From Thauera sp. 2A1 (GTDB taxonomy: Bacteria; Pseudomonadota; Gammaproteobacteria; Burkholderiales; Rhodocyclaceae), in the NCBI RefSeq assembly GCF_009469595.2, contig NZ_SSXV01000003.1, positions 124,001 through 188,000 on the forward strand: a stretch of 64,000 nt of DNA, read 5' to 3'. Shown piece after piece: positions 55,913 through 64,000 of the stretch. The notes beneath the pieces were generated by a model. The model ran no database searches. It had not been told where the DNA came from and was given only the letters and a program-made list of their open reading frames with translations. Each line of letters opens with the position of its first letter. Within the stretch, counting starts at the first letter, position 1. The translations under genes were made by a program, and so were the position numbers.

Positions 55913-56830
55913 ATGCCCGATCGTCATGCAGACCGCCTCCTCGAAGCCGCCAGCCGGGTCATCCTCGGCAAGGAGCATGAGCTGCGGCTTGCGCTTGCCT
56001 GCCTCATCGCACGCGGCCATCTGCTGGTGGAAGATGTCCCCGGCGTCGGCAAGACCACGCTCGCGCACGTATTCGCACGGCTGCTGGGGCTGCAGTTCCA
56101 GCGCGTCCAGTTCACCAGCGACCTGCTGCCGGCGGACATCGTCGGCGTTTCAATCTTCGATCGCGAAACGGGCAGCTTCCGCTTCCATCCCGGCCCCCTC
56201 TTCGCCCAGTTGATCCTTGCCGACGAGATCAATCGCGCCACACCGAAGACACAGAGTGCGCTGCTCGAGGCGATGGAGGAGCGCCAGATCACCGCCGACG
56301 GGCGCACCCTCGCCCTGCCGAGCCCGTTCTTCGTCATCGCGACGCAGAATCCGGCGAACCAGATCGGGACTTTCCCGCTGCCCGAAAGCCAGCTCGACCG
56401 CTTCCTGATGCGCATCCACCTCGGCTATCCGGCACGTGCCGCCGAGCGCGCGCTCCTCATGGGCGAAGATCGCCGTCGCCTGCTGGAGCGCCAGCAGCCA
56501 GTGATCTCCATCGACGAGTTGCGTGCGCTGCAGCGTGCCGGACAAGACGTCATCGTCGCCGATGCGCTGATCGACTATGTGCAGGCCCTGCTCGCCGCCA
56601 CCCGCACCGATGTCTCGCTCGCCGCTGGACTCAGCCCGCGCGCCGGCCTCGCACTCATTGCCGCGGCACGTGCCTGGGCGCTGATCGACGGGCGGGACCA
56701 TGTGCTACCCGAGGACGTGCAGGCGGTCTTTCCCCACGTTGCCGGCCATCGGCTGCACCTCGCCGGCGACGGCCGCAACGTATCGCCGGCCGCGCTGCTG
56801 CGCCTGCTCCAATCCGTCGCATTGCATTGA
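55913..56830 (+). CDS. moxR: MoxR-family AAA+ ATPase
   Basis: About 305 residues from ATG 55913. Walker A reads EDVPGVGKTTLAH, Walker B LILADEINRATPKTQSALLE, and the sensor region ATQNPANQIGTFPLPE follows. MoxR ATPases act as chaperones for protein or cofactor maturation and usually sit beside DUF58 and transglutaminase genes, as here. The TATTAT at 55871 may be the -10. The stop overlaps the next ATG (TGATG). Confidence 0.9.
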   Translation: MPDRHADRLLEAASRVILGKEHELRLALACLIARGHLLVEDVPGVGKTTLAHVFARLLGLQFQRVQFTSDLLPADIVGVSIFDRETGSFRFHPGPLFAQLILADEINRATPKTQSALLEAMEERQITADGRTLALPSPFFVIATQNPANQIGTFPLPESQLDRFLMRIHLGYPARAAERALLMGEDRRRLLERQQPVISIDELRALQRAGQDVIVADALIDYVQALLAATRTDVSLAAGLSPRAGLALIAAARAWALIDGRDHVLPEDVQAVFPHVAGHRLHLAGDGRNVSPAALLRLLQSVALH

Positions 56831-57855
56831 TGCCGTCGGCGACGCAGCCCCTCGCAAGCACGCTGCGCAGGGCTTCCCGCGCGATGGTGGACCGCTGGCT
56901 GTTCCGTCTCGACCGCCCCGAGCCGTCTCCCATCGTGCTGCACCAGCGGCGCATCTACGTCTTGCCAACGAACGCAGGACTCGGCCTCGCAGTCGCCCTG
57001 CTGGCGATGCTGATCGCCTCGATCAACTACAGCCTCAGCCTCGGCTTCGGACTCACTTTCCTGATCGCCGGCATCGGCATCGCCAGCATCATCCACGCAT
57101 TCCGCAACCTCTTTGGCCTGAGCGTGAGCGCGGGGCGCTGCGAACCCGCTTTCTGTGGCGAATCTGCGCGCTTCGTCTTCCATGTGACCAATTCCCGCCG
57201 CTGGCGACGCCCTGCGCTGCGCCTGCGCTTGCATGGCGGCGAGACGGCCTTCGACCTGGCCGCGGCCGACGTCACGAACGTCGAACTTGCCAGCCCTGCG
57301 ACGCACCGTGGATGGCTCGCCGCCGGGCGAATGACACTCGAGACGACCTGGCCGCTGGGCCTCATCCGTGCCTGGAGCGTCTTCATTCCGGACCTCGCCT
57401 GCATCGTGTATCCGCAGCCGGAGAGAGCGCCTCCGCCGCTGCCGCTGGGTGCAGCCGAAGGCGGTAACGGGCGCCGGCTTGCGAACACGGGAGACGAGGA
57501 TTTCCACGGCCTGCGTCCGTATCGCGACAGCGACTCGCCACGCCATGTCGCGTGGAAGGCGCTGGCGCGCGGAGCGCCGCTGCTGACCAAGCAATACGCC
57601 GGACACCGCGGCGAAGACGTGGTCCTCGACTGGCACACGCTGCCCGCCACGTTGGGTGACGAGCAGCGGCTTTCACGCCTCACCGCCTGGCTGCTGGCTG
57701 CGGAGCGGGCGGGTCATCGCTATGCGCTGAAGCTGCCGTCCGCGCGGATCGATGCCGGCCAGGGCGAGCACCAACTGCATCGATGCCTGAGGGCCCTGGC
57801 GCTGTACCGCGCGTCCGACACACCGCCAGCGGGAACGAAGCGGGATGCGCGCTGA
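56830..57855 (+). CDS. DUF58 membrane protein
   Basis: The 341-residue protein has two membrane segments (about residues 45-90) and the DUF58 core with DFHGLRPYRDSDSPRHVAWK, then ARGAPLLTKQYAG. DUF58 proteins contain a von Willebrand-like fold and work with MoxR ATPases; the precise role is not known. The ATG overlaps the moxR stop, and the gene overlaps tgpA by 11 bases. Confidence 0.88.
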   Translation: MPSATQPLASTLRRASRAMVDRWLFRLDRPEPSPIVLHQRRIYVLPTNAGLGLAVALLAMLIASINYSLSLGFGLTFLIAGIGIASIIHAFRNLFGLSVSAGRCEPAFCGESARFVFHVTNSRRWRRPALRLRLHGGETAFDLAAADVTNVELASPATHRGWLAAGRMTLETTWPLGLIRAWSVFIPDLACIVYPQPERAPPPLPLGAAEGGNGRRLANTGDEDFHGLRPYRDSDSPRHVAWKALARGAPLLTKQYAGHRGEDVVLDWHTLPATLGDEQRLSRLTAWLLAAERAGHRYALKLPSARIDAGQGEHQLHRCLRALALYRASDTPPAGTKRDAR

Positions 57856-59872
57856 ACGTATGCGACACGACACGCATGCGGGCGGGGCGATCGGCAGCCT
57901 GACGCCGCCTTCGCTGACGCTGCAGCAGGGGCTGTGGCTGCTCGCCGCGGCCGGCGTCACGCTTGCGCCTCATGCCAGCTATCTGCCGTGGTGGATCATC
58001 GCGGCCTGCGCGTCCCTGCTGGGCTGGCGCGCATGGTTGCTGTGGCAGCGTCGCCTGCCTCCGCACCGCGTGCTGCTGTTGCTCCTCACGCTGGCCTGCG
58101 GTGTTGCGGTACGGCAGGAATACGGTCACTTTTTCGGCAAGGATCCCGGCGTGGCACTGCTCGCCCTGCTGCTATGCCTCAAGCTGCTCGAGATCCGCCG
58201 CTCACGGGATGTGCGCGCCGCCGTGCTGCTGTGCTTCTTCCTGCAGATGGCGGTCTTCTTCGAGGACCAGTCACCGCTGATCGCGCTGGCGGCGCTGTCC
58301 GGCACCTGGCTTGCCGTCGTCACCCTGCTCGCGCTGGCCGACGCGAATGCAGCGCACCGCGCGCAGATGCGCACCGGCGCGCTGCTGCTGGCGCAGGGCC
58401 TGCCGTTCATGCTGATGCTGTTCCTGCTCTTCCCCCGGGTGCAGGGGCCGCTCTGGGGCTTGCCCGCAGATGCGACGAGTGCACGCTCGGGCCTGTCCGA
58501 CACGATGAGCCCGGGATCCATCAGCGATCTGAGCGTGTCGCCAGACATCGCGTTCCGCGTCGAATTCAGCGGGTCGCCGCCCGAACCCTCGGCGCGCTAC
58601 TGGCGCGGCCCGGTATTCACGCGCTTCGACGGACGCACCTGGCGAGCAGAACGGCCCATCGAGGCCAGCACGCCCTTCTACACCCCATCCGGGCGCCGCT
58701 TCGACTACCGCATCACGCTCGAACCTCACGACCAGCGCTGGCTGCTGGCGCTCGACTTTCCAGGTGCGGGTGCGGGCGCGGTTAGAGGCGATGGTGCGGG
58801 CGCGGGCCCGATCCGCTTCACGAATTTTGCGCAAGCCCTGCTGCCGCGCCCGCTGCAAAGCCGCAGCCGCTTCGAGCTCAGCGCGTGGCCTGGCACCGCC
58901 ACCGGCCTGCAGGAGACGGCGGCGACGCTGACCGCCGCACTTGCGCTGCCCGATGGTTTCAACCCCCGCAGCCGCGAACTCGCCCGCCAGCTTGCGGCAG
59001 GCGCAGGCTCGGACGCAGTGATCCTGGATCGCGTCGTCTCGTACCTGAGCGAAAGCCGCCTCACTTACACGCTGAAGCCGCCCCTGCTCGGCCGCGATGC
59101 GGTCGATGAGTTCCTCTTCGAGACCCGCCGCGGCTTCTGCGAGCACTTCGCATCGGCCTTCACCGTGCTGCTGCGGGGCGCGGGCGTACCGGCGCGTGTG
59201 GTGGCCGGCTACCAGGGCGGCGAGGTCAACCCGATCGACGGCAATCTCGTGGTGCGTCAATCCGATGCGCACGCCTGGGCGGAGGTGTGGCTCGGCGGGC
59301 GGGGCTGGGTCCGGGTCGATCCCACTGCGCTGGCAGCTCCGCAGCGCATCGAGGCCGGCCTTGCGGCCGCCCTGCCTGAAGGCGAAGCCCTGCCGCTGAT
59401 GATGCGGCAGGATCTGGGCTGGCTTCGCAACCTTCGTCACCGTTGGGAAGCGCTCGCCAATGCCTGGGATCAGCGCGTTCTTGGCTACAATCCGGAGAGG
59501 CAGCGAGAGTTTCTCGCCAGCCTGGGCTTCGGCAAGGTCGACTGGCCCCAGCTCGTCGCCCTGATGTCAGGCGTCGGACTGATCCTGATTGGCGGGCTGA
59601 TGGCCTGGGCAAGCTGGCAGCGGCGGCTCCAGGATCCGCTGGAGCGGAGCTGGCTAGTCTTCTGCAAGCGGCTTGCCCGCGCCGGTCATCCGCGTGCCCC
59701 CTGGGAAGGCCCGCAGGATTACGGCCGCAGGCTGGCGCTCGCCCTGCCCCGGCAGGCGGACGAGCTGCTCCGCATCACCGCATCCTATGCGCGCCTGCGC
59801 TACGGTGCAGGGGCAAACCGCGCCGACATCCGTGCGCTGAACCGACAGATACGCAACTTCGAACTGCAATGA
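57845..59872 (+). CDS. tgpA: TgpA-like membrane transglutaminase (DUF3488)
   Basis: The 675-residue protein has about five membrane segments in the first 200 residues (DUF3488), a periplasmic transglutaminase core and one more membrane segment near residue 590. The catalytic triad is Cys432 (RRGFCEHFASAF), His476 (SDAHAWAEVW) and Asp492 (VRVDPTAL). A short Gly/Ala repeat (GAGAGAVRGDGAGAG, residues 308-322) interrupts the loop before the core. Pseudomonas TgpA is essential, but its substrate is unknown. mltB follows with ATGA overlap. Confidence 0.9.
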   Translation: MRAERMRHDTHAGGAIGSLTPPSLTLQQGLWLLAAAGVTLAPHASYLPWWIIAACASLLGWRAWLLWQRRLPPHRVLLLLLTLACGVAVRQEYGHFFGKDPGVALLALLLCLKLLEIRRSRDVRAAVLLCFFLQMAVFFEDQSPLIALAALSGTWLAVVTLLALADANAAHRAQMRTGALLLAQGLPFMLMLFLLFPRVQGPLWGLPADATSARSGLSDTMSPGSISDLSVSPDIAFRVEFSGSPPEPSARYWRGPVFTRFDGRTWRAERPIEASTPFYTPSGRRFDYRITLEPHDQRWLLALDFPGAGAGAVRGDGAGAGPIRFTNFAQALLPRPLQSRSRFELSAWPGTATGLQETAATLTAALALPDGFNPRSRELARQLAAGAGSDAVILDRVVSYLSESRLTYTLKPPLLGRDAVDEFLFETRRGFCEHFASAFTVLLRGAGVPARVVAGYQGGEVNPIDGNLVVRQSDAHAWAEVWLGGRGWVRVDPTALAAPQRIEAGLAAALPEGEALPLMMRQDLGWLRNLRHRWEALANAWDQRVLGYNPERQREFLASLGFGKVDWPQLVALMSGVGLILIGGLMAWASWQRRLQDPLERSWLVFCKRLARAGHPRAPWEGPQDYGRRLALALPRQADELLRITASYARLRYGAGANRADIRALNRQIRNFELQ

Positions 59873-60912
59873 AAGACACCCTTCGCGCCCCGCTCGCCGC
59901 CTTTGCCCTTGCAGCGAGCGCCCTTGCCGTCGCCCTGCCGCGCACCGCGCAGGCCTCTTTCCTCGAGCGCGACGATGCACAGGCCTTCGTGCGCGAGATG
60001 GTCGAAAAGCATGGCTTCGACAGCACGGCCGTCACCGCTGCGCTCACCCTCGCGCAGCACGAACCGCAGGTGATCCGCCTGATCGCGCCGCCGAGCCGGC
60101 CCGGCGTACGTTCGTGGCAAAAGTATCGCGCCCGCTTCCTCGATCGGTTGCGCATCGACGGCGGGCTGGCCTTCTGGGCAGAAAACGAAGCCGACCTGCA
60201 GCGCGCCTCGGAGCGCTACGGCGTACCGATCGAAATCATCGTCGCCATCATCGGCGTCGAAACCGTCTATGGCCGCAACACCGGCAACTTCGAGACCCTG
60301 TCCGCGCTGGCCACCCTGGCCTTCGATTACCCGCCGCGCGCACCGCTCTTCCGCCGCGAACTCGAGTCACTGCTGCTGCTCGCGCGCGACCAGGGCCGCG
60401 CTCCGCAGAGCTTCTACGGCTCCTACGCCGGTGCGCTGGGCTATCCACAATTCCTGCCCAGCAGCGTGCGCAATTTCGGCGTGGATTTCGACGGCGACGG
60501 TCACATCGATTTCGACGCCAGCCCGGCCGATGCGATCGGCAGCGTCGCCAACTACCTGCACGTGCATGGCTGGCGAATTGGCGAGCCGGTCGCCGAGCGC
60601 GCGCGCTTCACCCGGGTGGTCGATCCTGAACCGTTGGTGGCTGCCGGCATCGAGCCCAGCCTGGAACCCGTCGCGCTGGCCGACGCTGGCGTGACGACGA
60701 TCAGCGGCGCACCCCCGGCCGCCACCGCCACCCTCGTCGATCTCGTCACCCCCGGCGCAACCACCGAGTACTGGCTCGGCTACCGCAACTTCTACGTCAT
60801 CACGCGCTACAACCGCAGCAGCTTCTACGCGATGTCGGTGTTCGAACTGGCCGAAGCCCTGCGCGCGCGGCGTGCCACCCAGCTCGCGCAACAGACCGGG
60901 CAGGCCCGGTAG
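59869..60912 (+). CDS. mltB: MltB, membrane-bound lytic transglycosylase B
   Basis: The 347-residue protein has a signal peptide (cleavage after TAQA near residue 29, without a lipobox) and the SLT-2 domain: catalytic Glu131 in IIGVETVYGRNTGNFETL, then GALGYPQFLPSS. It cleaves peptidoglycan to 1,6-anhydro products. Because no lipobox cysteine is seen, it is likely soluble periplasmic. It is the last gene of the moxR-DUF58-tgpA run, translationally coupled to tgpA, which suggests a shared wall-related role. Confidence 0.92.
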   Translation: MKDTLRAPLAAFALAASALAVALPRTAQASFLERDDAQAFVREMVEKHGFDSTAVTAALTLAQHEPQVIRLIAPPSRPGVRSWQKYRARFLDRLRIDGGLAFWAENEADLQRASERYGVPIEIIVAIIGVETVYGRNTGNFETLSALATLAFDYPPRAPLFRRELESLLLLARDQGRAPQSFYGSYAGALGYPQFLPSSVRNFGVDFDGDGHIDFDASPADAIGSVANYLHVHGWRIGEPVAERARFTRVVDPEPLVAAGIEPSLEPVALADAGVTTISGAPPAATATLVDLVTPGATTEYWLGYRNFYVITRYNRSSFYAMSVFELAEALRARRATQLAQQTGQAR

Positions 60913-60968
60913 TTTCGTTCCCCATTCCCCGGCCTGTTCGGCACAGGCCGGCGCACCTTGCGCACGAA

Positions 60969-61010
60969 GTGATGCGGGTCAAGGCGATGTGGACTGGCCA
61001 CGCCGAGAAT
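60969..61010 (+). promoter_or_regulatory. Possible FNR/ANR class II promoter of the DUF2189 gene
   Basis: GTGATGCGGGTCAA (60969-60982) matches the FNR/ANR box TTGATNNNNATCAA at 8 of 10 defined bases. Exactly 22 bases separate it from GAGAAT (61005-61010), which would place the box at -41.5, the class II position. The start would be near 61017, with GGAAGGAGG before the ATG at 61034. Confidence 0.5.
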
Positions 61011-61033
61011 CATGTCGTCGGGAAGGAGGCGCC

Positions 61034-61873
61034 ATGATCATCCATTCGCTGTTCGATTCAATCTCACCGCTCGCCGGCGCGGACATGCCGTCCACCGCAC
61101 TGGGCATGGCGCTCGGACTCGGGCTGGACCCGACAGGCAGCCTGCGGCCCGCGCGCGTCGGCGTGCGCGACATCGCGGCGGCGCTGCGCGAAGGTCATGC
61201 GACGTTCCGCGCGACGATCGCGCTGAGCATGACCTGCGCTGCCTTCTTCGCGCTGGTTGGAGCCGCACTGTTCCTGACACTGGAGTGGCTGTCCATCGCA
61301 CCGCTGAGCGTGTCCGCCGCCGGCGGTTTCGTCCTGATCGGGCCGACCATCCTCGCGGGTTTCTTCGCCATCGCCGATCGGCACGATGGAGGCGTCAGGC
61401 CCACCCTGGCGGAGGTGTCGCGCGGCTTCCGCAACATGCCGCGCGGCGGCTGGGTCGTGTCCTTCGTCTGCGCGCTGCTGTTGCTGATCTGGTTCACCGA
61501 TGCCGGAACGCTTTACGGCTTCATGGTCGCCCACGCGCCACGGGGGTTCCGCGAACTCCTCCGGGGCGATTCGGACGTCCTTATTTTTCTCGGCTTCAGC
61601 GCGCTGATGGGGGCAGGCCTGGCCTTCATCCTGTACTGCGTCACCGCGTTCTCCATCCCGCTCATCCACGACCACCGCGCCAACCTGGTGTCAGCCGTGG
61701 TCGCGAGCGTGCGAGCGGTATTCGGGCGCTTCCCGGTGATGATCTGCTGGGGCCTTTTGATCGCGGGCGTGATGCTGCTGAGTGCTTGGCTGCTGCCGCT
61801 GCTGCTGTATTCCCTGCCGACGATGGCCTACGCCAGCCGCGCGTTCTATCGCCGCGTATTTCCGCCAGACTGA
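61034..61873 (+). CDS. DUF2189 integral membrane protein
   Basis: The 279-residue protein has about six membrane segments and the DUF2189 layout: an N-terminal VRDIAAALREGHATFRAT, GPTILAGFFAIADRHDGG and a C-terminal ATP-free membrane bundle ending RAFYRRVF. The function of the family is unknown; in related bacteria it often lies near respiratory genes. Strong ribosome site GGAAGGAGG. The candidate ANR box upstream suggests induction at low oxygen. It is convergent with rpoS. Confidence 0.85.
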   Translation: MIIHSLFDSISPLAGADMPSTALGMALGLGLDPTGSLRPARVGVRDIAAALREGHATFRATIALSMTCAAFFALVGAALFLTLEWLSIAPLSVSAAGGFVLIGPTILAGFFAIADRHDGGVRPTLAEVSRGFRNMPRGGWVVSFVCALLLLIWFTDAGTLYGFMVAHAPRGFRELLRGDSDVLIFLGFSALMGAGLAFILYCVTAFSIPLIHDHRANLVSAVVASVRAVFGRFPVMICWGLLIAGVMLLSAWLLPLLLYSLPTMAYASRAFYRRVFPPD

Positions 61874-61910
61874 GCGCCGCGGCGGCGGGAGCTTCCGAAA
61901 CAGGAGCTGC

Positions 61911-62849
61911 TCAGAGCAGGGCGTCGCGGCCAATGCCACGGCGCTTCAGAATCCGTCGCAACTGGCTGAGGGCTTCGAGCTGGATCTGGCGCACACGTTC
62001 GCGGGTGAGCTCGAGGCGCAGCGCGAGCTCCTCCAGCGTCAGCAATTCGCATTCATCGATGCCATAGCGGTGCCGGATCACGAGCCGCTGCTTGTCGCTG
62101 AGCATCTTGATCCACTCGCGCACGAGGTGCTCCACTTCCGTGGAGTGAATCTGCAGGTCGGGAGTCTCGACATGCTCGTCGGCGAGCGACTCGCCGATCG
62201 ACAAGCTCGGGTCGATATCCAAAGGTGCGTCGAGAGATGCGGTGTGCTCGCTCAGCGCCAGCACCGCACGTACTTCCTCCACCGGCTTGTTCAGGCGCTG
62301 CGCGATGCTCTCCAGCGTCGACTCGCCATTTGAACTTGCCTCGAGCGAGCGTTGCGCACGCAGCACCTGGTTGAGTTCCTTCACGACATGGACCGGAAGC
62401 CGGATCGTGCGCGACTGGTTCATGATCGCGCGCTCGATGTTCTGCCGGATCCACCAGGTGGCGTAGGTGGAAAAACGGAAACCGCGCTCCGGGTCGAACT
62501 TCTCGAGCGCATGCATGAGCCCGAGGTTTCCCTCCTCGACCAGGTCGAGCAAGGGGATGCCGCGGTTCAGATAATGCTTGGCGATATTGACGACCAGCCG
62601 CAGGTTGCGCTCGATCATCGTCTGCCGCGCAGCGAAGTCACCGCCCCGCACCAGCCTCGCCAGACGCAGTTCTTCGTCGGGCGTCAGCAGCGGGTTGGCG
62701 CCGATCTCGTTGAGGTAGAGCTGAGTGACATCGCTCAGGAAGTCGTTTTCGACCGCCGGCCCATGCTGCGGACTGGCGAAGACTTCCACTTCCAGCGGAA
62801 GATCCGGCTCCTGACTCTCGAGATCGTCCAGATCAACCGGTTCTTCCAT
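61911..62849 (-). CDS. rpoS: RpoS, stationary-phase sigma factor
   Basis: The 312-residue sigma-70-family protein has region 1.2 ([21 protein letters not shown]), region 2 ([49 protein letters not shown]), region 3 and region 4 ([21 protein letters not shown]). Its size and the upstream nlpD identify RpoS rather than RpoD. It follows nlpD by 11 bases; as in E. coli, a promoter may lie inside nlpD, which I could not confirm. Confidence 0.95.
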   Translation of the reverse strand: MEEPVDLDDLESQEPDLPLEVEVFASPQHGPAVENDFLSDVTQLYLNEIGANPLLTPDEELRLARLVRGGDFAARQTMIERNLRLVVNIAKHYLNRGIPLLDLVEEGNLGLMHALEKFDPERGFRFSTYATWWIRQNIERAIMNQSRTIRLPVHVVKELNQVLRAQRSLEASSNGESTLESIAQRLNKPVEEVRAVLALSEHTASLDAPLDIDPSLSIGESLADEHVETPDLQIHSTEVEHLVREWIKMLSDKQRLVIRHRYGIDECELLTLEELALRLELTRERVRQIQLEALSQLRRILKRRGIGRDALL

Positions 62850-62860
62850 CCGTCACTCCT

Positions 62861-63751
62861 TCAGCGCGCCGGCAGATACTTCATTGGATCGACCGCCTTG
62901 CCCTGTTTGCGGATCTCGAAATGCAGCTTGGGGCGATCGGCTTCTGTGTTTCCAAGTTCGGCAATCTGCTGCCCCTTGGCGACAACGTCATCTTCCTTCA
63001 CGAGCAACTTCTGGTTGTGAGCATAAACCGAGTTGTACTCCTGGTTATGCTTGATCACAACCAGCTTGCCGTAGCCGCGAAGGCCACTACCGGCATAGAC
63101 GACCTTGCCCGCCGCCGAGGCGTAAACCGGATCGCCAGGGTTACCGGAGATGTCCACACCCTTGTTCGTGCTTTCGTTGAAACCCGCGATCGGCTTGCCC
63201 TTTGCCGGCCAGAGCCAGTCACCATTACCCTGCGCAGGCCCCACGGCAGGCGCCGCAGGCGGGGAAGGTTGCGGCACCGCCCCGGCGTTGAGCTTCGCCC
63301 ACGCATCGTCGGAATAGGGCTGGCGCCCGCCGACCGGCGCCTGCTTGATCGGTACCGCCGCACCTTCGCCGCCAACCGGCGTGACCGGCGCTACCACCAC
63401 AGCGGAGGGCGCAACCGGGATCGCCGTGGCGACCTCGCTGCTCCCCTCGCCCGCACCGGGAGGCGCCACGCGCAGGCTTTGTCCGACATGGATCTGGTTC
63501 GGGTCAGTCAGGCCATTCCAGGTGACGAGGTTGGGAATCGTCTGCCCATACTGCCGGGCAATGCCGATCAACGTGTCGCCCGGACGTACGACGTGCACGC
63601 CGGCCGCCTGCGGCGCCGTCGCAGAAGGTGCTGGCCCGCCGTCGCGCACAGGCGCGGTGATGCGCGACGCGCAGCCGGACAACATGAGGACCGCGACCAG
63701 CAGGGCGGTCGTCGTCTGCTTTCGCTTCATGAATCGATTGAAGTGTTTCAT
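62861..63751 (-). CDS. nlpD: NlpD, LysM/M23 amidase-activator lipoprotein
   Basis: The 296-residue protein has a lipoprotein signal ([10 protein letters not shown]), a LysM domain ([19 protein letters not shown]) and a C-terminal LytM/M23 fold ([19 protein letters not shown]). The first zinc-site histidine and aspartate are not in canonical form ([12 protein letters not shown]), so it is probably non-catalytic, as known for NlpD, and activates the amidase AmiC at division. Starts at 63751 or 63730 are possible; the first overlaps the pcm stop. Confidence 0.92.
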   Translation of the reverse strand: MKHFNRFMKRKQTTTALLVAVLMLSGCASRITAPVRDGGPAPSATAPQAAGVHVVRPGDTLIGIARQYGQTIPNLVTWNGLTDPNQIHVGQSLRVAPPGAGEGSSEVATAIPVAPSAVVVAPVTPVGGEGAAVPIKQAPVGGRQPYSDDAWAKLNAGAVPQPSPPAAPAVGPAQGNGDWLWPAKGKPIAGFNESTNKGVDISGNPGDPVYASAAGKVVYAGSGLRGYGKLVVIKHNQEYNSVYAHNQKLLVKEDDVVAKGQQIAELGNTEADRPKLHFEIRKQGKAVDPMKYLPAR

Positions 63752-64000
63752 TCCGTACCAGCAAGGAGCGGCACGAATCGAACCGCCTCGTGCCAGCTTT
63801 CCCTGAATATGTTTCCTTGTCGCTCGACAAGCAGCAGGCGCTGCTCCGCAGAGCCTACCGGGACGATCAGACGACCGCCCGGCGCGAGTTGTTCCTTCAA
63901 CGCCTGCGGCAGGCCGATCGCCGCCGCGGCGACGATGATGCTGTCGAACGGTGCCGCCTCCGCCAATCCCAGGCTACCGTCGGCAAGTTTCAGCCGTACG
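63748..64000 (-). CDS. pcm: Pcm, protein-L-isoaspartate O-methyltransferase (3' part only)
   Basis: The frame is open to the window edge and the start lies beyond 64000. The visible 83 residues match the C-terminal third of Pcm: [20 protein letters not shown], then [20 protein letters not shown]. Pcm repairs isoaspartyl residues using S-adenosylmethionine. It overlaps nlpD by 4 bases, in the common surE-pcm-nlpD-rpoS order; surE would be expected outside the window. Confidence 0.9.
   Translation of the reverse strand, partial: VRLKLADGSLGLAEAAPFDSIIVAAAAIGLPQALKEQLAPGGRLIVPVGSAEQRLLLVERQGNIFRESWHEAVRFVPLLAGTE

Overview
The window is high-GC, densely coded chromosomal DNA from a motile betaproteobacterium. 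The combination fits a Rhodocyclales member of the Azoarcus/Thauera type: a sigma-54-tiered flagellar locus with FleS/FleR (FlrB/FlrC-like) regulators, MotC/MotD rather than MotA/MotB, bioA-bioF-bioD-bioB, dapA-bamC, a RoxA-type cupin and rpoS-nlpD-pcm. This placement rests on gene content and protein resemblance only; no 16S gene is present. I see no insertion sequence, phage, integrase or CRISPR array, and no stretch above 300 bases lacks a gene.

Layout. (1) 0.1-1.7 kb: two tandem PilZ proteins (YcgR-like flagellar brakes). (2) 1.7-4.8 kb, minus strand: fleS-fleR and fliE. (3) 4.9-16.4 kb, plus strand: fliF-G-H-I-J, fliK, fliL-M-N-O-P-Q-R (MS ring, C ring, export ATPase complex, export gate). 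(4) 16.4-27.0 kb, minus strand: flgB to flgJ, then flgK-flgL and an unrecognised lipoprotein gene. (5) 27.2-28.9 kb, plus strand: flgA, flgM, flgN. (6) 29.0-34.5 kb: topoisomerase IV genes parE and parC, with a Phd-like antitoxin gene and a VapBC toxin-antitoxin pair between them. (7) 34.6-42.9 kb, minus strand: flhB-flhA-flhF-flhG-fliA-motC-motD; the FlhG has no recognisable P-loop. (8) 43.1-48.8 kb, minus strand: DUF192 protein, RluE-like pseudouridine synthase, tRNA-Ser(UGA), biotin operon bioA-F-D-B. (9) 49-55.8 kb: rlmD, roxA plus a small unknown gene, an alanine-rich lipoprotein, bamC, dapA, a histone-deacetylase-like hydrolase. (10) 55.9-60.9 kb, plus strand: moxR, DUF58, transglutaminase tgpA and mltB in a tightly overlapping run. 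(11) 61.0-64.0 kb: DUF2189 membrane protein, rpoS, nlpD and the 3' part of pcm.

Regulation read from the DNA. Four near-consensus -24/-12 (sigma-54) promoters lie upstream of fliE, fliK, flgK and flgB. They fit control by the sigma-54 activator FleR encoded here. A good sigma-28 promoter precedes flgM, the anti-FliA gene. FliA is encoded in the same window, so the locus holds most of a three-tier flagellar cascade. The top activator (FleQ/FlhDC type), filament genes and chemotaxis genes are not present. A possible FNR/ANR class II promoter precedes the DUF2189 gene.

No wholly new multi-gene system is evident. The observations most worth following are the P-loop-less FlhG, the toxin-antitoxin genes between parE and parC, the mid-operon sigma-54 promoter at fliK, the altered PilZ motif in the second brake paralogue, and the putative anaerobic promoter of the DUF2189 gene.
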